This document shows, one piece after another, positions 6,486 to 14,650 of a stretch of 64,000 bases of DNA. The notes below the pieces were generated by a model. The model did not search any database, was not told the origin of the DNA, and saw only the letters and a program-made list of their open reading frames with translations. The translations under genes were made by a program, and so were the position numbers. Every line of letters starts with the position of its first letter. Position 1 is the first letter of the stretch. The DNA lies in IMG/VR virus record IMGVR_UViG_3300017818_000007, positions 1 to 64,000 of that record, one strand, 5' to 3'. The stretch is from a virus.

Positions 6486-7469
6486 TTATTTGTTTGTATT
6501 ATTATACCATAAATCTTGCGGAATGTCAACCTGTGTTTTTGTTTTGGCGAAAACAGCACCTAAACAACTGCCGGGATCGCCTGGATGTTTTGGAACGTGT
6601 ATTTTCTCAAACATACCGGCTTCACGTACTTTGTCAATAGCAGGTTTGTTTAATGCACACCCGCCCATAAAACATACTTGATCATATAGGTGTTTTTCTT
6701 TTAACCAAACACTAATGCCCATAATTAATTCTTCAAATTTCTTTTGTACACTTGCCGCTAAATCTCTTACGTTAGCATCTGGAAGCCAAGCATTTAATCC
6801 TCTATGCATATTAACATTGAATTTAATGCTAGGATATTTTATATCAAACAGTTCGTTAATCTCTTTCATATAACGATCTGGATCTCCTTCTTTAGCCATT
6901 TCAGCAATAATGTATTCATCTCTATTTGCTTTTAATCCAATGCGTTGAGTCATTGCACTGTACCACAATCCAATTGAGTGAGGATAGCCTTGACTGTGAA
7001 TACGTTTGATGCGTCCACCTAGTCCGTCCCATATAGTATACGTTTCAAACTCGCCAATACTATCTAGTACAACTATACCCCAACGAGTATTTCCTTTTGG
7101 TGCAGAGTAATATCCATATGCCGCATGACTCTCGTGATGTTTTGTAAAAGATAGTTTACAATCCTTGCTTATTCCGTAGTTTTGTAAATAATAGTTTACA
7201 TTTGTATCACTGTAAGGAATACCTTGTCCTGCCCATAATTGACGCAACCATTTTAGTTTTGGATACTCGTACCATACTATCTCATCTGGCATACCGTAAG
7301 ATTCTTTTGCTACACTTACCATTGTGTAATTTAAATGAGGATCATTTTCAACGCCAGTGAAGTCTTTTGCTAAACAGGCCCATACAGGGTGTATACCTTT
7401 AAACACAGCCAAACTAGCATCGTGACTGTTTGCTACTATACCCCAACGTGTTTTATAATCGTTTATCAT
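6486..7469 (-). CDS. Carbamoyltransferase N-terminal (Kae1-like) domain protein
   Basis: The 327 residues match the N-terminal half of NodU/CmcH/TobZ carbamoyltransferases. HHESHAAYGYYSAP starts at residue 111 with the metal-binding histidines, DSIGE is at 136-140 and GGCALN at 269-274. The protein stops after GDPGSCLGAVFA, just where the family's YrdC-like C-terminal domain should begin. Full-length relatives are close to 600 residues, so this is a single-domain form. A separate C-terminal domain is encoded at the far end of the window. The likely chemistry is carbamoylation of a sugar or similar hydroxyl. It has an AAGGG ribosome binding site and is the last gene of the primase operon. Confidence 0.85.
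   Translation of the reverse strand: MINDYKTRWGIVANSHDASLAVFKGIHPVWACLAKDFTGVENDPHLNYTMVSVAKESYGMPDEIVWYEYPKLKWLRQLWAGQGIPYSDTNVNYYLQNYGISKDCKLSFTKHHESHAAYGYYSAPKGNTRWGIVVLDSIGEFETYTIWDGLGGRIKRIHSQGYPHSIGLWYSAMTQRIGLKANRDEYIIAEMAKEGDPDRYMKEINELFDIKYPSIKFNVNMHRGLNAWLPDANVRDLAASVQKKFEELIMGISVWLKEKHLYDQVCFMGGCALNKPAIDKVREAGMFEKIHVPKHPGDPGSCLGAVFAKTKTQVDIPQDLWYNNTNK
6501..6529 (-). promoter_or_regulatory. Sigma70-type promoter of gp41
   Basis: Minus strand TTGACA (6529-6524), 17-base spacer, TATAAT (6506-6501). Both hexamers are perfect matches to the consensus. This is the clearest early promoter in the window. Confidence 0.85.
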
Positions 7470-7711
7470 GATATACCCTTATACTTTTTCCAAAACGAGT
7501 GTAGTACATAAAACCACACGCCGTTAATGATAGGCTCAACAACAGCATCAACAGCCGCTAATTCAAAAGAAGCACCTGTAATTACATTATTGCTAATCAT
7601 TGCAATAACAATATGTCCAAGTGTATAGATAACAGCAAGTGTAAAACTACTACCACCTATAAGTCTTTTTAGTAAATTAAAAATACCTTCTTTAAATTCT
7701 GTCATAAACAT
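7466..7711 (-). CDS. Small DUF2061-like membrane protein (81 aa)
   Basis: It has two hydrophobic segments, roughly residues 22-40 and 50-70, and a basic C-terminus with the pattern YVLHSFWKKYKG, recalling the YY.HER.W ending of DUF2061 proteins. An internal Met two codons in could also be the start. It overlaps the carbamoyltransferase gene by four bases (ATGA coupling) and directly follows a 37-residue gene. A membrane role is clear from the sequence; function is unknown. Confidence 0.65.
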   Translation of the reverse strand: MFMTEFKEGIFNLLKRLIGGSSFTLAVIYTLGHIVIAMISNNVITGASFELAAVDAVVEPIINGVWFYVLHSFWKKYKGIS

Positions 7712-7825
7712 CTACTTGTATATAAAAGGATCCTTCTCCTGTAATTTTTTAAGTTTCTTTTTTAATGCTCTCTTTGATTGCCATGTCACGTACCAAAGTT
7801 TAATTTTTATCCAATAGTGTTTCAT
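7712..7825 (-). CDS. Small basic protein (37 aa)
   Basis: A 37-residue frame (MKHYWIKIKLWYVTWQSKRA...) starts at an ATG that overlaps the TGA of the upstream SGNH-like gene. GAGGAAAAC immediately before it is a good ribosome binding site. It ends directly against the start of the DUF2061-like gene. The product is Trp- and Lys-rich and amphipathic, so it may lie on a membrane surface. Coupling and tight packing suggest it is real. Confidence 0.65.
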   Translation of the reverse strand: MKHYWIKIKLWYVTWQSKRALKKKLKKLQEKDPFIYK

Positions 7826-8586
7826 AAGTTTTCCTCGATATATTTTACGAGCAAACGACTATAATCACCGTGTGCTTTTTCTACAGGATGATGTAAAGCC
7901 ATTCTATTATAATTGTTTGTTGTTGCCCATTCGTTAAAACTTTCGCCGGTTGGGTCGTAATAGTTAACAGTATCATACACATCACTACGTACTTCACAAG
8001 GATGTATATTATTATGAAACAAAAAGTTGCCTACATTGTTTTGTAAGTAGTTTCTTAACAATAAAATGTTTGTATACCACTTTTCGTATTCAAGTTCATA
8101 GTCCCACATATACTTACCAAAAAAGTTTCTTGCTTGCCAGTAAGTGTCAATAAAAATTTCACCATCACCTTTTGTCTTATTAGGAGTCACATTAGGGTTA
8201 ATAAACAGTGTATCAAAGTGATTCATTTCAGCACACACTATATCAGATGTAAATTCTAATTTAAGATCTTGATCGTGCTGTACACTGTCTTTGATAGATC
8301 TAATACTAATTTCTCCTCTATTAATACTACTCCAACCTACTATAACAAAATAGTTTTTTAAATCTTCTCCTGCACGTTTAAATTCTTCTAAATCTTGAAC
8401 ACAACGTCTAGCAATCCATTCATTGTTTGCACCCGGCAATGCTCTATTAATACATTCGTCGTAGTTTAATTTGTTAGCAACGTACATAGGATAAGCATGG
8501 CGTTTGTTTGCTTCTGACATATCGCTGTCAGCAATACATTCGGCACCTGCTGTTAAACTGTCTCCTATTGCATATATTTTTTTCAT
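7822..8586 (-). CDS. SGNH/GDSL-like hydrolase, copy 1
   Basis: Residues 1-15 carry the block I motif (AIGDSLTAGAE) with the candidate nucleophile Ser. ALPGANNEWIARR and IVGWSSINRGEI resemble blocks II and III. A histidine near the C-terminus (ALHHPVEKAHGDY) could be the block V residue. The enzyme class usually removes acyl groups from sugars or lipids. It is a tandem paralog of the next gene and overlaps it by four bases. Distance from typical esterases is large, so a non-enzymatic or sugar-modifying role remains open. Confidence 0.7.
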   Translation of the reverse strand: MKKIYAIGDSLTAGAECIADSDMSEANKRHAYPMYVANKLNYDECINRALPGANNEWIARRCVQDLEEFKRAGEDLKNYFVIVGWSSINRGEISIRSIKDSVQHDQDLKLEFTSDIVCAEMNHFDTLFINPNVTPNKTKGDGEIFIDTYWQARNFFGKYMWDYELEYEKWYTNILLLRNYLQNNVGNFLFHNNIHPCEVRSDVYDTVNYYDPTGESFNEWATTNNYNRMALHHPVEKAHGDYSRLLVKYIEENL

Positions 8587-9371
8587 AGACAGTGTTCCTT
8601 TATGTATGGCAATATTAGGTTTTTAAATTCTGTATGCACTTGCTTGTTAAAGTGTCCTTCGCGACGCATACCATAGTTGTGATGTTGTTTTGCCCATTGA
8701 CTAAAACTAAACGTATCGAACTTATAGTAATGTTCGTCAAATGCTTTATCTATTAAAATGTTAGGTCTAATTTTAAGTCCTCTGTTCCATTCATGAACGT
8801 TATTATGCATAAAGTATTTGATGTTATTTGATTCACAAAAGTTCTTTACAAGCATTATATAACCAAACCATTTTTCGTGTTCTAGGTCTTCGTCCCAAAG
8901 AAACTGAGCACAAAACATTTGTGCATCGTCACCAAAATTACAAACTAGTTCACCGTTGCCGTCTTTCATCCATTTAGTAGTATTCGGGTTAACAAAGTTG
9001 GTTCCAAACATTTCAATTTCAGTTGATAGCATACCAAGTGGAGGCCATGCTCCAATCTTTTTTAAATTTTTAATTTCTTCTTTTGCTGTAATTTCTAATC
9101 TGTTAATACCACTCCAACCTACTATAACAAATACTTTAGAAAGATCTTGTCCTTCCTGTTGAAGTTTCATTAAATCTAATACAGTTGTACGTGCAATCCA
9201 TTCATTAGGCGCACCAGGCAATGCACTGTTCATATTATTTGCAATACCTAGATCATCTGTAATTTGCATTGGATAAGCATGGTATTTGTTTTCTTCGCTA
9301 ACGTTAGCATCACCTAAAATTTCCATTCCGTGTGTAAAACTATCACCACAAGCATAAACTAAATCAAACAT
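8583..9371 (-). CDS. SGNH/GDSL-like hydrolase, copy 2
   Basis: The layout is the same as the downstream copy: GDSFTHGMEIL with the candidate Ser, the shared HAYPM segment, ALPGAPNEWIART and IVGWSGINRLEI. The C-terminal HEWNRGLK...REGHFNKQVH region may supply the catalytic His. The two copies are clearly homologous through most of their length but have diverged, indicating an old duplication. It belongs to the operon that begins with primase. Confidence 0.7.
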   Translation of the reverse strand: MFDLVYACGDSFTHGMEILGDANVSEENKYHAYPMQITDDLGIANNMNSALPGAPNEWIARTTVLDLMKLQQEGQDLSKVFVIVGWSGINRLEITAKEEIKNLKKIGAWPPLGMLSTEIEMFGTNFVNPNTTKWMKDGNGELVCNFGDDAQMFCAQFLWDEDLEHEKWFGYIMLVKNFCESNNIKYFMHNNVHEWNRGLKIRPNILIDKAFDEHYYKFDTFSFSQWAKQHHNYGMRREGHFNKQVHTEFKNLILPYIKEHCL

Positions 9372-9375
9372 TTTT

Positions 9376-9900
9376 TCACCTATAATTAAACGTTATTACA
9401 AACCTATATCCAGGCTGTCTTGGACTGCTACTGCTATGATATTGTAGTCCGTTAAATGTAATTAGCGTATTTTCTTGTGGCTTAACAGTGTTTTGAACTG
9501 TGTAGTTTTTAGCCGTTGTAGGGTAAAACTCGTTGTAAAACACAGTTGGAGCATCGCTATTGTTTACGTAAAATAAACTAGTTGTATGTTCAGTTTCAAA
9601 GTCAACGTGCGGAGAATGATATTCATTTTCTTTTTGTCCTGAATAAAATATAAATCCTACACGACAACGTATAAGTTGCTTATTATTTAAATGTTCTAAA
9701 ATAGGATTTAACAAATATGCTAGACTTGGATTTTCTAATTTATTATCGTCAAACACAGTTGTACTAAACCCATATTCCATATTTCCGCTTCCGTAAGCAA
9801 CGTTATGATTAAACGTCCACGGAATAAGATTGCTAGTTAAATTTTGTTGTAGCAATAACAGATCTGTTTTTTCTAGTACGTTTTCCTTAATATCAATCAT
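9376..9900 (-). CDS. 2OG-Fe(II) oxygenase-like protein
   Basis: In 174 residues the facial triad is visible as His98-x-Asp100 (SPHVDFETEH) and His155 (QYHSSSSP), with Arg166 (GYRFVITFN) in place to bind 2-oxoglutarate. The double-stranded beta-helix pattern surrounds these. Such oxygenases are frequent in marine T4-like phages; substrates are unknown. It overlaps the primase stop by eight bases. Confidence 0.8.
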   Translation of the reverse strand: MIDIKENVLEKTDLLLLQQNLTSNLIPWTFNHNVAYGSGNMEYGFSTTVFDDNKLENPSLAYLLNPILEHLNNKQLIRCRVGFIFYSGQKENEYHSPHVDFETEHTTSLFYVNNSDAPTVFYNEFYPTTAKNYTVQNTVKPQENTLITFNGLQYHSSSSPRQPGYRFVITFNYR

Positions 9901-10897
9901 TGAAATATGTCTTTGCTACTACTTCTATTTTAAGTTTATTTGTTTCAATACTGTTTATAATTTGTTTTAGTGTATATATTCTACCATACTTTCTAACAGC
10001 ATCATTAACATCTTTTATGTCTTTATCCCACGGCGGAAAACTAACACACCAACCATAGTGCAATGCACTTTCTACAAGATCCTGTCCTGCTTTATCTCTA
10101 TCAGGAACAACAACTACTTGCCGTTGTAAACTGTTAATTAACATTGCTTGTTGATCGCTGATGTCATTACGTAGTACAGCAACACCGTCAATTGAAATAG
10201 CATCAATTGGTCCTTCAACAACAAAACAATAACGTCTATAATAGTTTTGTCTATCTAAATTAAAAACATACCCTGGTTGGCTATCTGTAATATATTTGGG
10301 GGAGCCGTCTCCTATCTTTCGAGCAGTGTATCCGACTATGTCCCCTTGATAATAGAATGGTATAATCAGCCTTGACTTATATGAACCCTCTGGAGTCCAC
10401 ATAAAATCATAATCATCTACCATCAGGCCTCTGCCTAAAATATATTCAACGGCTCCTATGAATTCTGATTCTAAGTCTTCAGGTTTAACATCATCTCGTC
10501 TTAACCTGTCTGCTATTAGACTAGCCCCTGACGCAAGTTTCTTAGTTTCAAATGTTGGTGTAATAATTACGTGTTCATCATTTGAATTCTCTTTTAATTT
10601 TAAAGCCTCAAGACTGATTCTTGTAATCTCAGAATCTGGCATACCTAACCATCCTAATAGTTTACGCATCTTATAAGATATGTTTCTACCAGGAACATAA
10701 CTGGTTGTATACCCGCAGTTAAAGCAATGATAACTTATAGTACCATCACCATTAAACATCATACCACCACGCTTACGCTTGTCTGCACCTTCGCCATTGT
10801 GTATACAGCAAGGTGCATCAAAAGAAATCCACCCACTAGGAGTTTGTTTTCTTTTCGAAGGTAATGCGGCGGTGACACTAGATTGAATCGAATTCAT
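9893..10897 (-). CDS. 61: DNA primase (T4 gp61)
   Basis: This makes RNA primers for lagging-strand synthesis with gp41. The N-terminal zinc-binding motif uses Cys30/31, His33, Cys58 and Cys61. A TOPRIM domain follows, with Glu228 in FVVEGPIDAIS and the Asp266-x-Asp268 pair in VVPDRDKAGQ. Length (334) is normal for gp61. The sigma70 -10 box ends six bases before the ATG, so its mRNA may also be leaderless. It is the first gene of an operon that continues leftward through six accessory genes. Confidence 0.92.
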   Translation of the reverse strand: MNSIQSSVTAALPSKRKQTPSGWISFDAPCCIHNGEGADKRKRGGMMFNGDGTISYHCFNCGYTTSYVPGRNISYKMRKLLGWLGMPDSEITRISLEALKLKENSNDEHVIITPTFETKKLASGASLIADRLRRDDVKPEDLESEFIGAVEYILGRGLMVDDYDFMWTPEGSYKSRLIIPFYYQGDIVGYTARKIGDGSPKYITDSQPGYVFNLDRQNYYRRYCFVVEGPIDAISIDGVAVLRNDISDQQAMLINSLQRQVVVVPDRDKAGQDLVESALHYGWCVSFPPWDKDIKDVNDAVRKYGRIYTLKQIINSIETNKLKIEVVAKTYFND

Positions 10898-10903
10898 ACT
10901 AGT

Positions 10904-10932
10904 ATTTTACGATCTTACGAGGACTTTGTCAA
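10904..10932 (-). promoter_or_regulatory. Sigma70-type promoter of primase operon
   Basis: Minus strand TTGACA, 17-base spacer, TAAAAT, with the predicted transcript start on or next to the primase ATG. The box lies inside the 3' end of the upstream structural gene. Confidence 0.75.
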
Positions 10933-11713
10933 GTGTTCCGGTGTTCGAAATGGAAGGAATATGTTTAATTCTTAGCCAACTATATACTCCATTTACATTT
11001 ATATAATTGGTTTCTGTAGAATTAGATAGTGCTACACTTTTAACTTCAACCCAATCTGTTCCATTACTAGGTTGTACATCAAGTGTTGCTTCAACGTATA
11101 AAGTTCCGTCATATCCAGTAGTTTCATATTGGATAGTATGCAATGGGTTTGCTCTTTTAAATCTTGCATTTGCATCAATATGACTGCTTGTGTATGTTGT
11201 GATATTTGTATCATAATCTGTAATACCACTAAACGTTGTAATACTATCGCTTTCAGTGTGCGTAGTAAAGCAGTTGTCTACAATAGCAATTCTACCACAA
11301 GCATCATGATATGTGTTCGTATATGTAGGTTTCTGAACATTATTTACTGTACGTTTGATAGAAAATCTATAAGTTTGTGATACTAGATCAACAGTATCGC
11401 TTTCGCTTAAATCTATTGTAATAACACCTTTAGTAGAACGTGTACTTCCGTCATCGACAACAGTCATCGACTTATTTAAAAACGTTGATCCTGTTTCCTT
11501 GTCTAGCAACATAAATGTGAATGTGTTTCCTGAACTAATGTCAATAGGTTTTTGGTCTTGATTTTTGACCGTAAATTTAAGGGTATTTGACACCCCCTTA
11601 AACACTTTTAAATCGCTTTGATACATAGGTGCATATCCTTGTTCTACTCCGGAGTCCAAATCACTGTAAATGGTACTACCGGTTTCATAAATATATATTG
11701 GTACTTTGAGCAT
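10907..11713 (-). CDS. Putative virion structural protein (268 aa)
   Basis: A beta-sandwich-type protein. Residues ~35-140 (DLKVFKGVSNTLKFTVKNQD...) look like the domain found in baseplate upper or receptor-binding proteins, and residues ~190-268 form a second beta domain. A perfect T4-late TATAAATA box lies 21 bases upstream, separated by a GTAGGATG-type leader. Late expression plus composition support a virion role; which part is not clear. Confidence 0.55.
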   Translation of the reverse strand: MLKVPIYIYETGSTIYSDLDSGVEQGYAPMYQSDLKVFKGVSNTLKFTVKNQDQKPIDISSGNTFTFMLLDKETGSTFLNKSMTVVDDGSTRSTKGVITIDLSESDTVDLVSQTYRFSIKRTVNNVQKPTYTNTYHDACGRIAIVDNCFTTHTESDSITTFSGITDYDTNITTYTSSHIDANARFKRANPLHTIQYETTGYDGTLYVEATLDVQPSNGTDWVEVKSVALSNSTETNYINVNGVYSWLRIKHIPSISNTGTLDKVLVRS

Positions 11714-11734
11714 ATCATTGTGTCATCCTACTTG

Positions 11735-11742
11735 TATTTATA
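11735..11742 (-). promoter_or_regulatory. Late promoter box (perfect TATAAATA)
   Basis: It is identical to the T4 late consensus and drives the leftward structural gene. It lies between two divergent genes; no box was seen for the rightward one. Confidence 0.65.
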
Positions 11743-11751
11743 TGAAAGACT

Positions 11752-12123
11752 ATGGCAATTAGAAACGAAGAATTAGAACAATCAATACCGTTTATTAGCG
11801 GTATCAAACACGCAAACAACGAGTACGTTGGGATCATTATTAATCAAGATCACAGCGTCACAAGTATTTACGATCTTGCGAATTGCACTGACGAAGAAAA
11901 AACATTAATCTTACAGTGCGGTGAAGTATGGTGGTGGGAATCAAACAGAAAACTTCCTATTAACATTTTCCTTAAAAGAGAAATGCAGTTGTTCAAACAC
12001 ATGATTAAAAGTTTCAATACAAAAGATGTTGAGATACTTTTTGGTCCTGTTGTTAGATTACACGATATTGCACAAAAACGTGTTAAACGCAAAAGCATTC
12101 AACTAGTTCGTAAATTAAAGTAA
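11752..12123 (+). CDS. Conserved-type hypothetical protein (123 aa)
   Basis: A soluble alpha/beta protein (MAIRNEELEQSIPFISGI...) with a WWWESNRKLPINIFL centre and a basic C-terminal tail (RVKRKSIQLVRKLK) that could bind nucleic acid or the ribosome. No Shine-Dalgarno or promoter is obvious. Its stop codon directly abuts that of the leftward DksA-like gene. No family is named. Confidence 0.6.
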   Translation: MAIRNEELEQSIPFISGIKHANNEYVGIIINQDHSVTSIYDLANCTDEEKTLILQCGEVWWWESNRKLPINIFLKREMQLFKHMIKSFNTKDVEILFGPVVRLHDIAQKRVKRKSIQLVRKLK

Positions 12124-12381
12124 TTAGTTAAACTTTTCGTGTAGGTTAGCACAGTCTACACACAGTTCCACTCCCGGTACTACTTTTCTTCTTGCTTCAG
12201 GAATTTCATTTCCACACTCAATACATTCTTCTAAACTTGGTTTAGATTGCTTTTCACTCATCATATCTCTATGCTTTCGTAATGCGGCTTCGTTTTCAAA
12301 TAGTGCGGCAACTTGTGCTACTTCTGCCTCTTCTTCGTTATTGTATTCAAAAATAAAATGTTCTTCGTTGTTATTATTCAT
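12124..12381 (-). CDS. DksA/TraR-type zinc finger protein
   Basis: The C-terminal half holds Cys53-x2-Cys56 and Cys74-x2-Cys77 in the order typical of the DksA/TraR finger (CIECGNEIPEARRKV...ELCVDC). The N-terminal half is an acidic helix, shorter than the DksA coiled coil. TraR-like phage proteins bind the RNA polymerase secondary channel and alter promoter choice without ppGpp, so this could redirect host transcription. It is the last gene of the UvsW operon and overlaps the DnaE-like gene by eight bases. Confidence 0.85.
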   Translation of the reverse strand: MNNNNEEHFIFEYNNEEEAEVAQVAALFENEAALRKHRDMMSEKQSKPSLEECIECGNEIPEARRKVVPGVELCVDCANLHEKFN

Positions 12382-12943
12382 ATAGTTCTTCGCAAATTAA
12401 ATTCATATGTACCACAATCGCATGAGCATATGCTACTGCGTGTGCTTTTTTAAAATAATAGGATCCGTCTTCAGGTTTCGTCCAAACGTTCTTCATCACC
12501 GTATCCCACGGTTGTCCAAGCAAACTCCTCTTCGCGGGACGTATAATCGCTAGTACCGCCGCCAGTTGCTCTATGCTCGTTGGTTTCATTTCTTTTAGAA
12601 TGTCGCTGTGTTCTGCGACGTGAAATAAGTTGTTGCTGAAGTCTGGCTCGGTAAGTAATTCCCATAACGGTTCCTTTTGTAATAGTGTATTTAAATGATT
12701 TTCGTCTTTTACTTTCTCATAGATATGAACATTTAACATATCTATTTTAAAATATCCTCTTTCGTCTGCTTCTTTGTGATCGATAGTACAGATATCTGTA
12801 AAAGGATTGACAGGTGCATTATGAAAATAAATTCCTGTGTTGTGCTTTTTAAGAGTTCCTTTTTCTATTCGCGAGGCCTTAATGTGCTTGAAATTTTCTA
12901 GCACTTTTTCACGATCAAAAAAATCTAAATCAACATCAGGCAA
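12374..12943 (-). CDS. Miniature DNA polymerase III alpha (DnaE)-like protein
   Basis: In 189 residues, segments aligning with DnaE appear in the correct order. PDVDLDFFDREKVL at 2-15 holds the two catalytic Asp (5 and 7), and GYFKIDMLNV at 63-72 holds the third (68). LFHVAEHSDILKEMKPTSIE leads into LAAVLAIIRPAKR (to 139), and FKKAHAVAYAHAIV (164-177) corresponds to the HS.AYA segment. PHP, beta-binding and OB parts are absent. The start is TTG with AAGGAAG upstream, inside the stop region of the preceding gene. It lies beside a gp62-like gene. Whether it polymerises DNA is unknown. Confidence 0.7.
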   Translation of the reverse strand: MPDVDLDFFDREKVLENFKHIKASRIEKGTLKKHNTGIYFHNAPVNPFTDICTIDHKEADERGYFKIDMLNVHIYEKVKDENHLNTLLQKEPLWELLTEPDFSNNLFHVAEHSDILKEMKPTSIEQLAAVLAIIRPAKRSLLGQPWDTVMKNVWTKPEDGSYYFKKAHAVAYAHAIVVHMNLICEELYE

Positions 12944-13619
12944 TGTTTGCTTCCTTTATTATTTCTTTTACTAGTTTAACATCATCTTTGTTATTTGTAA
13001 AGTGTTTTTTCCAATATATAATATCTAAAACAGGTTCAATAATATTCAAGTGTTCGTCGTTAAAACTTTCTAAAAGTTGAACACCTTCTGCAGAATTTAA
13101 TAACATCCATGGACTAATACGACCATATCTAATATCATTAACTGCTCTATTATGATTTACATATTTGAAATAATCGTTATATGGTGCTTGGTTTTTATCT
13201 CCCCAATCCATCATAGTTTCTAACGAACGTTTAACTGCACCCTCTACAGGTTCTACTTTGATCATCTCAAATAGATATGTGTCATACAATTCATCACGAC
13301 ACCAATGATCTAATTTAACTCCGCTTTTAATTACAAAGTCAATAAATTTCTCTGGGTATATACAACTTACGTTTGTCACAAAACTACCAAATTTAACAAA
13401 CGCATTATAGTAAGAACTTTTACAAAATTCTTCGTATGTTTTAGGTTTACTCTTTTGTACAGTTTGATAGAACTTATTAAATGTTAAAAAGCCAACTTGT
13501 ACACGCTTTTCATCTTTTTGCAAATGTCGTCTCTTTGGTTCGCACAAGTGAGCAACAAGGGTCTTTTCTTTTTGAAACCCTTTGCCACAATGTACACACT
13601 CAAAGTCACGTTTATTCAT
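12936..13619 (-). CDS. Zinc-finger protein of unknown function (227 aa)
   Basis: The N-terminus has a C2H2-like finger: Cys8, Cys11, His24 and Cys26 or His32 (FECVHCGKGFQKEKTLVAHL). A helical body of about 190 residues follows. I place the start at 13619 because that ATG overlaps the upstream stop and precedes the finger directly; a longer frame to 13688 lies wholly within the previous gene. Position between gp62-like and DnaE-like genes suggests a replication or transcription role. Confidence 0.7.
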   Translation of the reverse strand: MNKRDFECVHCGKGFQKEKTLVAHLCEPKRRHLQKDEKRVQVGFLTFNKFYQTVQKSKPKTYEEFCKSSYYNAFVKFGSFVTNVSCIYPEKFIDFVIKSGVKLDHWCRDELYDTYLFEMIKVEPVEGAVKRSLETMMDWGDKNQAPYNDYFKYVNHNRAVNDIRYGRISPWMLLNSAEGVQLLESFNDEHLNIIEPVLDIIYWKKHFTNNKDDVKLVKEIIKEANIA

Positions 13620-14061
13620 TTGGATCACGTTCTTCCATATATTCTTTTTGTTCGCTTTTTGACATAATAGTTGATAAGGCTGTTGCATCGTCTACCTTCA
13701 TATTAGGATTTTTATCTAGTACGTATTGTTCAAATTTATTCTTTGCTTGTTTCTTTGGAGCCGCAACATACTGATGGAAAAAGTTTTCATAAGCACCACA
13801 CATTGCCATTAGTTTCCATAGCAGTCCTTTGTGATTTTTGCTTAATGTCCAATGATGCTTATTGACAAATTCGTTTGTCATTTCTAAATAATGTTCTTGG
13901 AAAAACTGATCGCCTTTTACATTGCTTACATAACGCATTGCAATAAACGGTGCAAATAACTTTTTATCGTCATCACTAAGTTTATTATACCAGTCTTTGT
14001 CTCTACGATCAACTGCTCGTAGCATTGCTTTTAAATCAAGAAACTTTTTCTTTTCAGCCAT
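13612..14061 (-). CDS. Clamp-loader small subunit-like protein (gp62-type)
   Basis: It is a 149-residue helical protein. The segment LSDDDKKLFAPFIAMRYVS near residues 28-46, then a helix and LLWKLMAMCGAYENFFHQYV with a Lys-rich stretch, resembles the phage clamp-loader subunit A family (D....YsPF...R.lS...K). In T4, gp62 partners gp44 to load the gp45 clamp; those genes are not in this window. The pattern match is suggestive rather than decisive. Confidence 0.6.
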   Translation of the reverse strand: MAEKKKFLDLKAMLRAVDRRDKDWYNKLSDDDKKLFAPFIAMRYVSNVKGDQFFQEHYLEMTNEFVNKHHWTLSKNHKGLLWKLMAMCGAYENFFHQYVAAPKKQAKNKFEQYVLDKNPNMKVDDATALSTIMSKSEQKEYMEERDPNE

Positions 14062-14650
14062 GCTTTACTCCTACAATATTCATACTCATTACAATTCTAT
14101 TTTCACTTACAGTGTTTTCCTGTACTCTATGTGATAACCAAGCAGGAAATAATAATATATCGTTAGTATTACATTTTACTTCCTGCCAGAAGTCTTGTCT
14201 ACTGAAATCTGCATGACTTCTTGGCATATATGTCCAACTTGAATGCAATGGATTTCTAAATTCAATATTTCCACTGTTTTGGGGTTTTTCTAAGTAGATA
14301 CTTGCCGCCATATGTGCAGGACTATGATCGTGTTCAATTACGTATCCACCTTTATTAGTTATATTTGTCCAACTGTTCATTACTTCTAACGGAATATCTT
14401 GCATATCCCATTCTTTCCAAACTGATTCTACAACTGGTTGAAGCCATACCATAAAGTCGTGTAGTTCTTCCCACATATGTGGATCTTGGTCGTTATGATT
14501 AGCGTTTGTTTTTCCACCACCACGCATACTACCTGCATCTGATGGCATAAGCATTGTTTGTTTAGTAGCACGAACAACCGCAGATGAGAAATCTCCTGGA
14601 TAAGTTGCTTTCCATACTAGCGTTGGTGTTGTGCTAATTGGTTGAATCAT
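14054..14650 (-). CDS. 2OG-Fe(II) oxygenase (PF13759-like)
   Basis: The pattern SWTNITNKGGYVIEHDHSP...MAASIYLEKP with His107 and His109, then ILLFPAWLSHRVQENT (His174) and ENRIVMSMN (Arg185), is typical of the short phage oxygenase family. The iron ligands and 2-oxoglutarate Arg are present. It overlaps the following gene by eight bases within the UvsW operon. Substrate is unknown. Confidence 0.82.
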   Translation of the reverse strand: MIQPISTTPTLVWKATYPGDFSSAVVRATKQTMLMPSDAGSMRGGGKTNANHNDQDPHMWEELHDFMVWLQPVVESVWKEWDMQDIPLEVMNSWTNITNKGGYVIEHDHSPAHMAASIYLEKPQNSGNIEFRNPLHSSWTYMPRSHADFSRQDFWQEVKCNTNDILLFPAWLSHRVQENTVSENRIVMSMNIVGVKHG

